Shown: in pieces, positions 53,214 to 62,574 of the stretch
Layout of the letters: every line of letters begins with the position of its first letter
How positions within the stretch are numbered: the stretch's first letter is position 1
Source: a candidate division FCPU426 bacterium
GTDB taxonomy: Bacteria > Oederibacteriota > Muellerivitia > Muellerivitales > Muellerivitaceae
Direction: 5' to 3'
NCBI GenBank assembly: GCA_030041545.1
Contig: JASHNQ010000013.1
Coordinates: forward strand, 23,357 to 87,356
Length of the DNA: 64,000 bases
Notes under the pieces: model-generated
Seen by the model: only the letters and a program-made list of their open reading frames with translations
Database searches by the model: none
Told to the model about the DNA's origin: nothing
Made by a program: the position numbers and the translations under genes

Positions 53214-53759
53214 TTATTTGTTGTCCCTGATCCGCGCCTTGAAATGCCGGTTGAACTCCTCCAGGTGCGTCCAATCCTTCAGGCCCCCCATGCGGTCCAT
53301 GTAAAAGAAACCGTTCAAATGGTCCACCTCGTGCTGCACCACGCGGGCCTCGAAGCCCCGGAAGGTCTTGCGGATCTTGAGGCCCCCGGGAGTTTGGGCT
53401 TCCAGGGTCACCCGGCGGGAACGGGGCACCAGGCCCCGGTAGCCGGGAATGGAAAGGCAGCCTTCCCAGCCCCGTTCCTTTTCCTTCGAGTATTCCACGA
53501 TGCGGGCGTTCACGTAAGCCCGCAGGGGGAAGGAGGCCACTTGGGGGTAGCGCTTGCTGCCGTGGCACTCCATCACGAAGACGCGGCGGTTTTGGCCCAC
53601 CTGGTTGGCGGCCAGGCCCACGCCCTGGGCCCGGCGCATGGTTAGGACCATGTCCTTTATGAAGGAAAGAAGCGTTTTCTTTCCCATGCGCCCCTTGGGC
53701 ACGTCCGCGATCTTCCGGCGCAGGAGGGGGTTCCCGATTTTGGTGAGTTTTAAGATCAT
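53214..53759 (-). CDS. def: Peptide deformylase 2
   Basis: This second deformylase has 181 residues with GVGLAANQVG, WEGCLSIPG and QHEVDHLNGFFY motifs, all metal and catalytic residues kept. It differs clearly from the copy at 48117, so the two are not a recent duplication. No clear Shine-Dalgarno precedes the ATG. Confidence 0.92.
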   Translation of the reverse strand: MILKLTKIGNPLLRRKIADVPKGRMGKKTLLSFIKDMVLTMRRAQGVGLAANQVGQNRRVFVMECHGSKRYPQVASFPLRAYVNARIVEYSKEKERGWEGCLSIPGYRGLVPRSRRVTLEAQTPGGLKIRKTFRGFEARVVQHEVDHLNGFFYMDRMGGLKDWTHLEEFNRHFKARIRDNK

Positions 53760-53935
53760 GGTGAAAGGGTTTTCTTGGTCTGTTGAATCGCTTTGACGTT
53801 ATCCCATGGAACAGGGCTTATCCCCGATTCCTCGCATGAATGGCGGCGATAAAGCCGCCGCCCATTTATTCCTTCATTTTGATGCAAAAATGAATAAACT
53901 ATCGCAACCTTGAAAAGGCGCCAGCTAAAGTTAGG

Positions 53936-54107
53936 TGTCATTGCGACGAGTAGTCGCCGAATAGGCGACTGATAACGAGGAAGCAACCCCAGTTAATATA
54001 TGCCTTTTCCCAAAGAGGGGTTGATTCACTAAAGACAAGATAAAACCTGAGTTTGCCACGTCGCCAACCACGCCTATCGGCGAGGCTCCTCGCAATGACA
54101 GCGATAA
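53936..54107. repeat. TCATTGCGA-type inverted repeats before the glucosidase gene
   Basis: The element at 53936-53990 has TGTCATTGCGACGAG, an internal GTCGCC palindrome and a degraded end. The one at 54040-54107 ends CTCCTCGCAATGACA, the reverse complement of the start word. Together they bracket about 170 bp of the 358-bp gap between def2 and the glucosidase gene. The rest (53760-53935) shows nothing else recognised. Confidence 0.65.
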
Positions 54108-54116
54108 GGATTACTA

Positions 54117-55517
54117 ATGAGCCAGTTTATTTCATTCCCGAAGGATTTCCTATGGGGAGCCGCCACCAGTTCCTTCCAGATCGAGGGCTATCCCCTGGCC
54201 GACGGGGCGGCCCCCAGCGGCTGGTACCGCTGGACCAAGGAAGGCGACCACATCGCCAACGGCCAAAACGCCGACATCGCCTGCGACCATTTCCATAAAT
54301 ATAAAGAAGACGTCGCCCTGATGAAGAAACTGGGGCTCAAGGCCTACCGCTTCTCCCTTTCCTGGCCGCGTATCGTACCGGAGCGGGGGAGGGTCAACGA
54401 AAAGGCCGTGGATTTTTACCGCCGCCTTGTCGCGGAGCTAAAGCAAGCGGGCATCACGCCCTGCGCCACCCTTTTCCACTGGGAAGTGCCGGATTGGGCC
54501 GAGGGCGATTGGGAAAACCGCGAAACCGCCTTGGCCTTCCGCGAATACGCCGAGGCGGTGTTCCAGAGGCTGGGCAAGGATGTGCCCTACTGGGCCACCC
54601 ACAACGAAACCGTGGTGGTGGCGCATTTGGGTTACCTGTGGGGTTATTTCCCGCCCGGCAAGGCCGACAAGCGGGCCGCCGCCAGGGTCACCCACCACCT
54701 CAACCTGGCCCACGGCCTGGCCGTTCAAGCCTACCGCGGCATGAACCTCCCGGGCGAGATCGGCTGGGTGCTGGCCTTGTGCCAATTCCGCACCCAAAGC
54801 CAGGACCCCGTGGACCTGAGGCACCTGGACAACCTGGAACACCTCCACAACGGGTCTTTCCTGGACCCCGTCTCGGGCAGGGGCTACCCGAAATTCTTCT
54901 TCGGGTACTCCGGCGAGTCCCCGGCTTATTACGAGAGGGACCTCAAGGACATCGCCCATCCCATCGATTTCCTGGGCGTGAACCATTATTTCCCCAACTA
55001 CGCGCGCTACGCGCCGGGCAACAACATCTTCGATAACGACTTCGCCATGCCCGAGGGCATGCCCATGAACGACCTCAACTGGCCCATCATCCCCGAGGCC
55101 CTTTACGAGCTTTTGACCTTCCTGCACAAGGCCTACGGCTTCAAGAAGCTGCTCATCACCGAGAACGGCATCCCCACCCGCGACTCCCTGAGGAGCCAAA
55201 AGGAAACCATGGAGGATGACCTGCGCATTTCCTACGTGGGCCGCTACCTGGCCCAGGCCCGCCGGGCTATCGACGAGGGCGTGCCCTTGAGGGGCTATTT
55301 CCACTGGTCCCTGATGGACAACTTCGAGTGGTGCCACGGTTACGACCCGCGCTTCGGCCTTATCCACGTCGACTTCAAGACCCTGGAGCGCAGCTGGAAA
55401 AAGAGCGCTTATTGGTACCAGAAGCTCATCCAGGAGAACGGGTTCGATTTCGCCGCCCTGCCCAACCCCACCTACCGGATTTTCAAGTCCGAGGGAATCA
55501 AAGCTAGAAACTTTTAA
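54117..55517 (+). CDS. Glycoside hydrolase family 1 beta-glycosidase
   Basis: This 466-residue TIM-barrel retaining glycosidase starts FPKDFLWGAATSSFQIEG. The nucleophile is in LLITENGIP. The acid/base glutamate lies in ATHNETVVV, where the usual TxNEP has Thr for Pro after the Glu. WSLMDNFEWCHGY forms the aglycone/sugar site. It probably acts on beta-glucosides or related sugars in the cytoplasm, as there is no signal peptide. Confidence 0.9.
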   Translation: MSQFISFPKDFLWGAATSSFQIEGYPLADGAAPSGWYRWTKEGDHIANGQNADIACDHFHKYKEDVALMKKLGLKAYRFSLSWPRIVPERGRVNEKAVDFYRRLVAELKQAGITPCATLFHWEVPDWAEGDWENRETALAFREYAEAVFQRLGKDVPYWATHNETVVVAHLGYLWGYFPPGKADKRAAARVTHHLNLAHGLAVQAYRGMNLPGEIGWVLALCQFRTQSQDPVDLRHLDNLEHLHNGSFLDPVSGRGYPKFFFGYSGESPAYYERDLKDIAHPIDFLGVNHYFPNYARYAPGNNIFDNDFAMPEGMPMNDLNWPIIPEALYELLTFLHKAYGFKKLLITENGIPTRDSLRSQKETMEDDLRISYVGRYLAQARRAIDEGVPLRGYFHWSLMDNFEWCHGYDPRFGLIHVDFKTLERSWKKSAYWYQKLIQENGFDFAALPNPTYRIFKSEGIKARNF

Positions 55518-55523
55518 ATTGCT

Positions 55524-55722
55524 GTCATTGCGAGGAATGAGCTCCGATCCCCACATTTCCAAATTTATAAATCCCTTTTCAAAGGGGGTAACTGGATTTG
55601 CTTTGCCAAGTGCATAGTTCCGAATTTTTTAATGGAAAATGGGATTAACCCCCACATTCCACTGTAATGATTTTTATGGACATGTGGGGATCGCGGAGCA
55701 CTCCTCGCAATGACAGCAGTTA
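55524..55722. repeat. Long TCATTGCGAGGA-type inverted repeat
   Basis: TGTCATTGCGAGGAATGAGC at the left and CTCCTCGCAATGACAGCA at the right are outer inverted arms. Inside them GATCCCCACAT and ATGTGGGGATC pair as second arms. The interior is AT-rich with no gene seen. Confidence 0.7.
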
Positions 55723-55741
55723 TTACGACGTGGTCCAATGT

Positions 55742-55747
55742 TATATT
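55742..55747 (+). promoter_or_regulatory. -10-like box just before the GT-C gene
   Basis: TATATT ends 8 bp before the ATG at 55756. A transcript from it would have almost no leader. There is no Shine-Dalgarno. Confidence 0.35.
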
Positions 55748-55755
55748 AACCCCCC

Positions 55756-57363
55756 ATGAACCCCCGTTCTTCTTCCCGCGCGGATGGCCTTAAGCCCTAC
55801 CTCCCCCTGGCGGGCTTCCTCCTCTTTTACTTCCTTTTCGCGGCCCTCACCTGCCGCGACTTCGGCGTGGCCTGGGACGAGTACGACGTTTATTCCCGGG
55901 GCGGGGCCCTGTTCCGCTACCTGCTGGGCAAGGGCTGGGACCCCTCCACTTTCCTGGTCAACGACGGAAAAGCCGATGGCTGGGTGCTCTACGATTACTG
56001 GTATCCCATGCTCCTTTCCATCTTCAGCCCCGGTTTTTCCCTGGAGCGTTTTCACTGGCTGAACTTTTGTTCCGCCTCCATGGCTTTCATCTCCCTTTAC
56101 GCCCTGCTTTATTCCTATTACCGCAAACCGCTCCTGGCGCTCTTGGGCCCGGTTTTCCTCTTCCTCACGCCCCGCTTCCTGGGCCATATCCCCATCGCGC
56201 CCCGGGACCTGGCCTTCGCCGTCACTTACTTTTGCGCCCTGGCCGCCCTTTATTTCCTTCGGCACAAGGCTGGCGCGCCCAAGGCGCTCACCTTGGGCCT
56301 TCTTTTCGGCATGGCCCAGGCTTCCCGAATGGCGGGCTTGTCGCTTTATTGGGTTTGGATCCTCTTCTACTTATATGAATGGAACCAGGACAAGGCCCTG
56401 TGGTGGCACAGGCCCGAAAGCCGCAAGAACCACCTGCGCTTCGCCGTGGAACTGGCCCTGACCCTGGCCGTCTCCCTTCTTTTCATGGCCGCCACCTGGC
56501 CCTACCTGCTGCATGGCTTTTTTTCCCGCTTCGTGGAAGTCCTCGGCGCCGCCTCCCGGTTCCCCTGGACGGGCCAATTTCTCTTCATGGGGAGGATGGT
56601 TTCCGCCACGGACCTGCCCTGGTATTACCTGCCGGTTTGGATGCTGGTCTCCACGCCGCTGTTCCTCCTCTTTTTCCTGGCGGCCATACCCTTTTTCGTC
56701 CATAAGGCCGCCCAAAACCGGCTCCTGGTTTTCGCCAGCCTGGCCCTTTCGGTCAACCTGCTTTTGGTCTTCCTCTTAAGGCCCGTGGTTTACCTGGGCA
56801 TGCGGCATTTCCTTTACCTGCTGCCCCTGCTGGCGCTTTTGGCCGCCCTCTCGGCCTTGGAGTTCCTGCTGAGGTTCCGCGAAAAAGCGGCCTTTATGCC
56901 GGTCATGGTGCTGGCCCTGGCTAACATGGCGGTGGTAGGCTTCCAAATGGCCAAACTCCACCCTTACGAATACGTCTATTTCAACGAACTCACCGGGGGC
57001 CTCAAGGGCGCCTATGGCCGTTATGAGATCGAGGACCGGGGCACCAGCGCCAAGGAAGCGGTGGAATGGCTCAAGAAGAACCGCTGGGGCGACCCGAAGC
57101 AGGCCTACCAGGTGGCCTCCCTCCAGGACCCCTTTTCCACGGTCTATTACCTGCCGCCCAACGTGAAATACGAGGATTCGCCGGACAAGGCGGACTACTT
57201 AATCGTCCTGCCTTTTAGCGGGAAGCACCAGCTCAAGAACGACCTCCTCTACTCGGTCAGCCGGGAGGGGGTGCCGCTGATGGACATCTATGAAAAGCAG
57301 CCCTTCGACCAAGCTCAGGGCAAGGTATCAGGCGTCAGGTCCCAGGTATCAGTAAAACCTTAA
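55756..57363 (+). CDS. GT-C-like polytopic membrane protein, probable glycosyltransferase
   Basis: It has about eleven membrane spans, and the first extracytoplasmic loop carries an acidic pair (GVAWDEYDVYSRGG), the layout of PMT/ArnT-type GT-C enzymes that use polyprenyl-phosphate sugars. The second loop has RFLGHIPIAPRDLAFA. A soluble C-terminal region of about 110 residues follows. The last 20 or so residues (FDQAQGK, then VSGVRSQVSVKP) are encoded by repeat DNA. The substrate is unknown. Confidence 0.65.
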   Translation: MNPRSSSRADGLKPYLPLAGFLLFYFLFAALTCRDFGVAWDEYDVYSRGGALFRYLLGKGWDPSTFLVNDGKADGWVLYDYWYPMLLSIFSPGFSLERFHWLNFCSASMAFISLYALLYSYYRKPLLALLGPVFLFLTPRFLGHIPIAPRDLAFAVTYFCALAALYFLRHKAGAPKALTLGLLFGMAQASRMAGLSLYWVWILFYLYEWNQDKALWWHRPESRKNHLRFAVELALTLAVSLLFMAATWPYLLHGFFSRFVEVLGAASRFPWTGQFLFMGRMVSATDLPWYYLPVWMLVSTPLFLLFFLAAIPFFVHKAAQNRLLVFASLALSVNLLLVFLLRPVVYLGMRHFLYLLPLLALLAALSALEFLLRFREKAAFMPVMVLALANMAVVGFQMAKLHPYEYVYFNELTGGLKGAYGRYEIEDRGTSAKEAVEWLKKNRWGDPKQAYQVASLQDPFSTVYYLPPNVKYEDSPDKADYLIVLPFSGKHQLKNDLLYSVSREGVPLMDIYEKQPFDQAQGKVSGVRSQVSVKP

Positions 57364-57536
57364 AAATCCCGTCAAAAAATGAGCCCCTCGGATATTGAAG
57401 GAAACCATATCCGATACTAGATTGCTCACAGTAAAGACATCGGCTATTCATTCCATGTGCCTGATGAAAAATATCGAGAAAGGTTTTGTGTCAGCCGTTA
57501 ACTGGTACCTGATACCTGACGCCTGATACCTGAATT
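57324..57536. repeat. Long period-7 inverted repeat abutting clpB
   Basis: The left words are GGTATCA GGCGTCA GGTCCCA, inside the preceding gene's 3' end. The right words are GGTACCT GATACCT GACGCCT GATACCT. The 140-bp centre holds TCGGATAT and ATATCCGA stems. The right arm ends about 5 bp before the clpB ATG. Confidence 0.8.
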
Positions 57537-57539
57537 TCC

Positions 57540-60137
57540 ATGGATATCAACCAATTCACCCTTAACGCCCAGCAGGCCGTGCAGGGGGCCCAATCGCTGG
57601 CCTCGGAGTACGGCCAGCAGCAGGTGGACAACGAACACTTGTTCCTGGCCCTTTTGCGCCAGGAAGAGTCCGTGGTGCCCGCCATCCTCAAGAAGATCGG
57701 CGTGGACCCGTCCGCGCTCGACCGTTCGCTGGAAAAGGACGTGGCCGGATTGCCTAAGGTGGAAGGGGGCGGCCAGATCTACGTCACCCCCCGCCTGGCC
57801 AAGACGCTGGATGCCGCCCACAAAGAGGCGGACAAGATGAAGGACGAATACGTGTCCACCGAGCACCTTTTGCTCGCGCTTTTGGACGCGCCCGGCGCCC
57901 AGGGCCACCCCGAGGACTGGGGCGTGAAGAAGCTCACCCAGCAATTCCACCTGGACCGCCACAAGGTGCTCTCCGCCCTTTCCGAGGTCAGGGGCAACAC
58001 CCGCGTGACGGACCAGAGCCCCGAAGCCAAGTACCAGGCGCTGGAAAAATACGGCAAGGATTTGACCGACCTGGCCCGGCGGGGCAAGCTGGATCCGGTC
58101 ATTGGCCGGGATGAGGAAATCCGCCGCGTCATCCAGGTGCTTTCCCGCCGCACCAAGAACAACCCGGTTTTGATCGGCGAACCCGGCGTGGGCAAGACCG
58201 CCATCGCCGAGGGCCTGGCGGGCCGCATCGTCTCGGGCGACGTGCCCGAGGGGCTCAAGGGCAAGAAAGTCGTGGCCTTGGACCTGGGGGCCATGGTGGC
58301 CGGCGCCAAGTTCAGGGGCGAGTTCGAGGACCGCCTGAAGGCTTTCCTCAAGGAAGTCACCGAAAGCGAAGGCCAGATCATCCTTTTCATCGACGAGCTG
58401 CACAACCTGGTGGGCGCGGGAAGGGCCGAGGGCTCCATGGACGCCTCCAACATGCTCAAGCCCGCCCTGGCGCGCGGGGAATTGCGGGCCATCGGCGCCA
58501 CCACCCTGGATGAATACCGAAAATACATCGAGAAAGATCCGGCCCTGGAACGCCGCTTCCAGCAGGTCTTGGTGGGCGAGCCAACGGTGGCCGACACCAT
58601 TTCCATCCTGCGCGGCCTCAAGGAACGCTACGAACTGCACCATGGCGTGCGCATCCAGGACGCGGCCCTGGTGGCCGCGGCGGTCCTTTCCAACCGCTAC
58701 ATCACCAACCGCTTCCTGCCCGACAAGGCCATCGACCTGGTGGACGAGGCCGCCTCCAAGCTGCGCATCGAGATCGATTCCATGCCGGTGGCGCTGGACG
58801 AGGTGGAGCGCAAGATCCGCCAGATGGAAATTGAAAAGCAGGCCCTCCAGAAGGAAAAGGACGAAGCCTCCAAGGACCGCCTCTCAAAGCTGGAGAAGGA
58901 AATGGCCAACCTCCGGGAAAGCTCCTCCGGCATGAAGGCCCGCTGGCAGTCGGAAAAAAAGGTCATCCAGGACCTGCGCAAATACAAGGAAGACCTGGAC
59001 GCCCTGAAGCTCCAGGAAACCCATTTCGAGAGGGAAGGCAAGCTCGACAAGGTGGCGGAGATCCGCTACGACAAGGCTCCCAAACTTCAAAAGCAGGCCA
59101 AGGAACTGGAAGACAAGCTGGCCGACCTGCAGAAAAAGGGCGGGCTCCTGAAGGAAGAAGTCACCGAACAGGAGATCGCCGGGGTGGTCGCCAAGTGGAC
59201 GGGCATCCCCGTATCCAAAATGATGGAAGGGGAGACCGAAAAGCTCATCCACCTCGAGGACGGACTGAAGAAACGCGTGGTGGGGCAGGAGGAGGCCGTG
59301 ACCGCGGTCGCCAACGCCATCCGCCGCTCGCGCTCCGGCCTGGCCGATCCCAATAGGCCCCTGGGCAGCTTCCTTTTCGTGGGGCCCACCGGCGTGGGCA
59401 AGACCGAGCTCGCCAAGGCCTTGGCCAACTACCTTTTTGACGACGAAAAAATGATGATCCGCATCGACATGAGCGAATACATGGAAAAGCACTCGGTGGC
59501 GCGCTTGATCGGCGCCCCTCCGGGCTATGTGGGCTACGACGAGGGCGGCCAGTTGACCGAGGCGGTGCGCCGCAGGCCCTATTCAGTGGTCCTGTTCGAC
59601 GAGGTGGAAAAGGCCCACGCGGACGTGTTCAACGTGCTCTTGCAGGTGCTGGATGACGGCCGGCTGACCGACAGCCAGGGAAGGGTGGTGGATTTCAAGA
59701 ACACCGTCCTCATCATGACCAGCAATATCGCCAGCCAGCAGATCATGGAATCCAAGAAGTCCGACGCGGACCTGAAGGACCAGCTGATGAAGGAACTGCG
59801 GCAGTTTTTCCGGCCCGAGTTCCTCAACCGTATTGACGACATTGTGATCTTCCACCGCCTGGGCGAGAACCAGCTGGAAGCCATCGTGAATATCCAGTTG
59901 GAAAGCCTCAAAAACCGCCTGGCGGACAAGAAGATCAAGCTGGAATTGTCCAAGGGCGCGCTAGTGTACCTGGCGGACCATGGATACGATCCGGTCTATG
60001 GGGCAAGGCCTCTAAAACGACTTATTCAGCATGAATTGGTCGATAGGATGGCCCTGAAATTACTGGATGGAGAAATCAAGGAAAACAGTACGGTTCATGT
60101 TGATATCTCCAAAGGCGGTGAACTAGTTATCAAGTAA
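57540..60137 (+). CDS. clpB: ClpB disaggregase
   Basis: This Hsp100 AAA+ machine resolves protein aggregates with DnaK. It has an N-domain (1-150), NBD1 with Walker A GEPGVGKT at about 213, a coiled-coil M domain (about 410-530) and NBD2 with GPTGVGKT at about 615, in 865 residues. It lacks the ClpP-binding loop, as expected. From about 59980 codon use shifts to AT-rich, unlike the rest of the gene, and a second, GC-richer version of the C-terminal coding sequence lies at 60211. No Shine-Dalgarno is visible. Confidence 0.95.
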   Translation: MDINQFTLNAQQAVQGAQSLASEYGQQQVDNEHLFLALLRQEESVVPAILKKIGVDPSALDRSLEKDVAGLPKVEGGGQIYVTPRLAKTLDAAHKEADKMKDEYVSTEHLLLALLDAPGAQGHPEDWGVKKLTQQFHLDRHKVLSALSEVRGNTRVTDQSPEAKYQALEKYGKDLTDLARRGKLDPVIGRDEEIRRVIQVLSRRTKNNPVLIGEPGVGKTAIAEGLAGRIVSGDVPEGLKGKKVVALDLGAMVAGAKFRGEFEDRLKAFLKEVTESEGQIILFIDELHNLVGAGRAEGSMDASNMLKPALARGELRAIGATTLDEYRKYIEKDPALERRFQQVLVGEPTVADTISILRGLKERYELHHGVRIQDAALVAAAVLSNRYITNRFLPDKAIDLVDEAASKLRIEIDSMPVALDEVERKIRQMEIEKQALQKEKDEASKDRLSKLEKEMANLRESSSGMKARWQSEKKVIQDLRKYKEDLDALKLQETHFEREGKLDKVAEIRYDKAPKLQKQAKELEDKLADLQKKGGLLKEEVTEQEIAGVVAKWTGIPVSKMMEGETEKLIHLEDGLKKRVVGQEEAVTAVANAIRRSRSGLADPNRPLGSFLFVGPTGVGKTELAKALANYLFDDEKMMIRIDMSEYMEKHSVARLIGAPPGYVGYDEGGQLTEAVRRRPYSVVLFDEVEKAHADVFNVLLQVLDDGRLTDSQGRVVDFKNTVLIMTSNIASQQIMESKKSDADLKDQLMKELRQFFRPEFLNRIDDIVIFHRLGENQLEAIVNIQLESLKNRLADKKIKLELSKGALVYLADHGYDPVYGARPLKRLIQHELVDRMALKLLDGEIKENSTVHVDISKGGELVIK

Positions 60138-60150
60138 TTGGATAGCCTTT

Positions 60151-60210
60151 CCCTCGAAGCTTGAAGAGCGTAGCGGGGCCTGCCTCCCGAAGCTTAAGCG
60201 TAGGGAGGCG
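60151..60210. repeat. CCGAAGCTT-type hairpins after clpB
   Basis: GCCTCCC and GGGAGGC with GAAGCTTAAGCGTA between them form a hairpin at 60182-60209. An imperfect relative (CCCTCGAAGCTT, then GCGTAGCGGGG) lies at 60151-60178. They separate the clpB stop from its displaced 3' copy. Confidence 0.65.
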
Positions 60211-60291
60211 TTGAAGTTGCTCGATGGAGAGATTAAGGAAGGTCAGACGGTCAAAGTTGACGCCAAAGGGGACGGCCTGCTGATTAAGTAA
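60211..60291 (+). pseudogene. clpB: Displaced second copy of the clpB 3' end
   Basis: The 26 codons read [20 protein letters not shown] and then DGLLIK before TAA. The end of the intact ClpB reads [17 protein letters not shown] and on to ELVIK. About two thirds of residues are identical, but the DNA differs widely and has the GC-rich codon use of the rest of clpB. It has no start. It is best explained as the original gene end, displaced by incoming DNA carrying a replacement. Confidence 0.8.
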
Positions 60292-60304
60292 GTTTTTCCT
60301 TTTC

Positions 60305-60418
60305 CGTCATTGCGACCTGGCTTCGCTGTCTCACTGCGCCCTCTAGGCTCCGAGAGACCGGCGGCTACGCCAGGCAGGGGAGACGGCCCACCTGCCGAAG
60401 CTTCAGCGTAGGCAGGGG
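60305..60418. repeat. Mixed repeat block
   Basis: It starts with GTCATTGCGACCTGGC, carries CCTGGC and GCCAGG inverted arms, and ends with a CCTGCCGAAGCTTCAGCGTAGGCAGG-type hairpin at 60391-60416. This is the same hairpin family as at 19990 and 60182. The region up to 60505 holds nothing else recognised, apart from TATAAT at 60475. Confidence 0.6.
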
Positions 60419-60505
60419 CAATCCCAGGTTGTTGGCGGCATTTGGGCGGAGGCTAATAAGTAGTCTTTATTTGTTATAATCCATTTATCCAAGGGAGAAT
60501 ATTTA

Positions 60506-60826
60506 ATGAAGCCTTCCAATAAGATTTTAAAACAGCTCACCCAAGCCATCGTGGACCTGGTGCACCCCAAGCGCATCATCCTTTTCGGCTCCGCGGCCCG
60601 GGGCGACATGGGCAAGCACAGCGACCTGGATATCCTGGTCGTTATGCCCGACGGAGTCCACCGCCGGGATACCGCCGGAGAACTTTACATGAATCTTTCT
60701 GATTTTGGATACGGCAAGGATATTGTCGTCGTGACTTAAAGCGACCTTGTCAAGTATGGTTCCAATCCCTACATGGTGATTTACCACGCCTTAAAGGAAG
60801 GCCGGGAACTTTACCGTGCCGCCTAG
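60506..60826 (+). pseudogene. mntA: MntA-type minimal nucleotidyltransferase, interrupted by a stop
   Basis: The first 77 residues hold the nucleotidyltransferase core FGSAARGDMGKHSDLDILVV (GSxxRG-x-D-x-D). After KDIVVVT the frame meets TAA at 60737-60739, then continues in the same frame (SDLVKYGSNPYMVIYHALKE) to TAG at 60824, exactly the usual C-terminal part. A single nonsense change has thus split it. It pairs with HepT, whose start overlaps its end. In MntA/HepT systems MntA adenylylates and silences the HEPN toxin. Confidence 0.8.
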
Positions 60827-61295
60827 GGCTCCCGCTCCCGGAACGCCCGAGGAATGGTTGGTCTTCGCCAAAAGCAGCCTTGCTCTGGCGCGCCAGCCCA
60901 AGCCAGAGGACGCCTTGTGGGAGGATTATTGTTTCCTGGCCCACCAAGCGGTCGAAAAAGACCTCAAGGCCGTCTACCAAAAACGAGGCTTTTTTTTTAA
61001 ATTTACCCACGATATCGGTGAGTTGGGCGTGGGTTTGGAAAAAGGAGGTTTGAGGATTCCCCCGGAAATCCGTGAGGCTTTTGACTTAACCAAGTACGTA
61101 TATGAAACCCGTTATCCGGGACCGACGGAGACGGTTACGGAAAGCGAATTCCGGCGCGTTTTGGCGATCGCGGAAACGGTGATGAAGTGGTCTGAACGAA
61201 TCGTCAAATCTTCGGAAGATTTTGGCAGCCCCATGGCCAGGAACACCCAGCGGTTTACGCCGCGCACCACAAAAACAAAGTTAAATCGCAAGTGA
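60816..61295 (+). CDS. hepT: HEPN-domain protein, HepT-like partner of MntA
   Basis: The HEPN domain is recognisable from EEWLVFAKSSLALARQP, then CFLAHQAVEKDLKAVYQKRG, KFTHDIGEL and IAETVMKW. HEPN toxins of MntA pairs are RNases, but the R-x4-6-H catalytic motif is not clear here, so activity is uncertain. The GTG overlaps the mntA end. The final 30 residues (SPMARNTQRFTPRTTKTK) do not look like HEPN. Another frame (about 61220-61363) reads a Lys-rich tail ending GRKRKKK, suggesting decay or a fusion near 61220. Confidence 0.65.
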   Translation: MPPRAPAPGTPEEWLVFAKSSLALARQPKPEDALWEDYCFLAHQAVEKDLKAVYQKRGFFFKFTHDIGELGVGLEKGGLRIPPEIREAFDLTKYVYETRYPGPTETVTESEFRRVLAIAETVMKWSERIVKSSEDFGSPMARNTQRFTPRTTKTKLNRK

Positions 61296-61390
61296 TGAGC
61301 GCCAACCGGGGGTTGAACTACCAGGCGGGCAAGGCGAAGGGCAGAAAGCGGAAAAAGAAATAGCCGATTTTTCTAAAATGGAAAATGTAG

Positions 61391-62212
61391 GCCAGGTACC
61401 TTTGTTTTTCTCGCCAAAATCTTAGCAATTTTTATACTTATGATCCTTTCGGGGCTCCTTTTGGAACGAGCTACGCCAATGACCGCCTCCGATTCGAAGG
61501 GTTGGAAAATGTGTATACCGATGATGATGCGGGGTTGATTTACATGTTAAACCGTTGGTACGACCCGACCCTGGCAAGGTTTATTTCAAGGGACCCCCTT
61601 GGTTTTATTGGAGGTTTAAATCTTTATCGTTTTGCCCAAAACAATCCTTTGAAATATTCCGATTCTTTCGGCCTCCAATGCAATGGTGTTTCCAGCAACA
61701 ATTTTGAAAACAGCGGTTTTTACAACTATGTCACGGATGGACCTGCCCTATTGGCGGAAAACACATATGAGCAGTATCTACAAACAGGTGAGCAACAATA
61801 TTTGGATGATGCCGTCGCCTTAAATGCTATCTCTAACTACGATCAAACTACCCTGCAAGGAACAACCTATGCCGTTGAATTTAACGCGATAGCTGGGACG
61901 GCGATGGTGTCAGGTGCAGGGGCTGTAGAAGGAGTGGAGTTATTATTGGGAGAAGCCCCCCTTGCTGAAGAACTTGTTGGTGTCGTTTCTCCACAAATTT
62001 TTGGTACTGGCCAAGTCATATTTGGTACTTATGGCGTTGTTGAAGGTGGGGTTAAAATCTATAACCTCTATACCGGTCTTGGCATTCCCGTTCCGGGAGA
62101 TCCTTATGTGACAGGCGCCGCTTTAACTTTTAGTCTTTTATTTCCAGGTCCAGAAACAGGTCTTGAGTTCATACAAGAGCTTAATAAATCTCTCTTAAAC
62201 CTTGATTATTAA
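61391..62212 (+). pseudogene. Orphan C-terminal fragment of an Rhs protein with a variable tip
   Basis: The frame is open from 61391, but Rhs-like sequence starts near YTYDPFGAPFGTSYANDR at 61433 and continues with the Rhs-associated core (AGLIYMLNRWYDPTLARFIS, then RDPLGFIGGLNLYRFAQNNP). The rest of the Rhs barrel is missing upstream. After the core come about 170 residues of unknown tip sequence with hydrophobic Gly/Ala-rich stretches. DNA is AT-rich compared with the window. The first start codon, TTG at 61499, would not restore an export domain. It is probably a displaced tip. Confidence 0.75.
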
Positions 62213-62251
62213 AACGAAGGATCGTTTTAGGTGGCCCGAAGGGTTCAAACG

Positions 62252-62560
62252 ATGGGAGTAAATGTAATGGGAAAAAACTTAAATTCAAAATTGGGATATT
62301 ACTTTTTGGTTAAGAGCCGTTTTTGGAAGTTGGTGGTTGCGTTCTCTTGAGCGGCAGCCGCGATAACAACGTATTTTTACTTGCTTTCTTTGAAAAGAGA
62401 TTATGGTTTTTTTGATGGTATAAATTGGCATATTGCAGATTTCATCATGGATTTAATTTCTCTTACAACTGCATTTTCATTCGTTGTGATTTTTTGGTTT
62501 ATTGTAAATTTCTTTGAAAGGCATTTTGGTTCGTCTGGTGATAAAAAACCCAAACTTTGA
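62252..62560 (+). pseudogene. Small membrane protein interrupted by TGA, possible former immunity gene
   Basis: From ATG at 62252, 32 codons are followed by TGA at 62348-62350. The same frame then continues for about 69 more residues with two hydrophobic spans (ITTYFYLLSL and FSFVVIFWFIVNFF). It lies directly after the Rhs tip and shares its AT-rich composition. Position and size fit an immunity protein for the tip, but that is inference. Confidence 0.5.
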
Positions 62561-62574
62561 TAGGAATGTTTTTA

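Noticed and set aside
53760..53935. Search for a promoter or small gene in the def2-glucosidase gap
   Set aside because: No consensus boxes, frame or hairpin stand out in this part.
57423..57505. Short frame in the repeat centre before clpB reading HSKDIGYSFHVPDEKYRE
   Set aside because: It looks protein-like but has no start codon, no ribosome binding site and only about 27 codons. It could be a remnant but cannot be supported.
62348..62350. TGA read as a sense codon (alternative genetic code)
   Set aside because: Many intact genes in the window, including ddl, ftsQ, ftsA and guaA, end in TGA at family-typical lengths, and neighbouring genes are broken by TAA and TAG.
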